Shown here: in pieces, positions 14,593-14,756 of the stretch
How positions within the stretch are numbered: the first letter of the stretch is position 1
Layout: each line of letters begins with the position of its first letter
From: Stercoripulliclostridium_A sp964480195
Lineage (GTDB): Bacteria > Bacillota > Clostridia > Christensenellales > DTU072
Direction: 5' to 3'
Length of the DNA stretch: 14,756 nucleotides
Assembly: GCA_964480195.1 (NCBI GenBank)
Contig: CAYZOJ010000039.1
Coordinates: 1-14,756, forward strand
Notes under the pieces: model-generated
The model's input: only the letters and a program-made list of their open reading frames with translations
The model's database searches: none
What the model was told of the DNA's origin: nothing
Made by a program: the position numbers and the translations under genes

Positions 14593-14621
14593 ATTATATA
14601 TTATTGCGCCGATTATGTCAA
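14593..14621 (-). promoter_or_regulatory. consensus sigma-A promoter of greA-lysS
   Basis: On the minus strand a perfect TTGACA (14616-14621), 17 bases, and a perfect TATAAT (14593-14598). Expected start near 14586, giving a leader of about 35 bases. This is the strongest promoter match in the window. Confidence 0.85.
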
Positions 14622-14681
14622 TGTTTTTTCGTTTTTTAATATAATTAAAAAAAGATCGAAAATTCACCGTGCTCCGAATTA

Positions 14682-14756
14682 CGGAAAAATGTGTAGAACC
14701 GCCCTCGAAAATCTCGGAAAAATGTGTAAAATCACCCTTGAAAAACTCGGAAAAAT
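14682..14756. repeat. 33-bp tandem repeat running off the right edge
   Basis: Units at 14682-14714 and 14715-14747 share CGGAAAAATGTGTA and most of the rest; a third begins at 14748. A unit of 33 bases keeps frame on both strands: plus reads M-C-x-x-x-L-E-x-L-G-K from 14689, and minus reads an 11-residue F-P-x-F-S-R pattern ending at a stop at 14679-14681. It may be the end of an insertion sequence with multiple terminal repeats or the start of a coding repeat; the window ends too soon to decide. Confidence 0.6.

Noticed and set aside
14582..14756. T-box or lysine riboswitch leader for lysS
   Set aside because: The promoter lies only about 35 bases before greA, leaving no room for a leader RNA, and no T-box or lysine-element core is visible.

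Overview
The window looks like a chromosomal piece of a low-to-moderate GC Gram-positive bacterium, most likely an uncultured gut-type member of the Clostridia. The signs are strong GGAGG ribosome-binding sites, sigma-A-type promoters (TTGACA, 17 bp, TATAAT), hairpin-plus-T-run terminators, a greA-lysS operon, and a very large secreted repeat protein ending in BspA-type leucine-rich repeats. I cannot name a genus from sequence alone.

Layout. Positions 1-718 hold no convincing gene apart from the first codons of a leftward gene at the very edge. They hold an array of mini-hairpins joined by GTGAAAT linkers, a perfect 23-bp hairpin, a structured segment, and a 21-bp inverted repeat whose right arm contains the last codons of the next gene. 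Positions 719-3475 are a leftward set: AraC-type regulator, divergent iron-alcohol-dehydrogenase/glycerol-1-phosphate-dehydrogenase-like protein, and NagD-like HAD phosphatase. Divergent from it, positions 3647-7114 form a compact rightward operon: CehA/McbA-type PHP metallohydrolase, GPH-family sugar:cation symporter, and YdjC/ChbG-type carbohydrate deacetylase, ending in a clear terminator. Together these six genes look like an inducible uptake and processing module for a glycoside or acetylated (amino)sugar conjugate. The real substrate is unknown.

Positions 7115-8524 are a regulatory-looking stretch. It contains a possible small RNA, paired 23-bp direct repeats, a small zinc-ribbon protein, and a divergent XRE regulator with a palindrome upstream. 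Positions 8525-12064 encode one 1179-residue secreted, probably lipid-anchored protein built from Cys/His repeats, eight to nine 46-residue aromatic repeats, a second Cys-rich block and C-terminal LRR_5 repeats. A tiny XRE regulator (12160-12360) is transcribed divergently, and palindromic ATTCTAA/TTAGAAT sites lie between the two genes. Positions 12570-14551 are the housekeeping greA-lysS operon with a consensus promoter. The right edge holds a 33-bp tandem repeat that runs out of the window.
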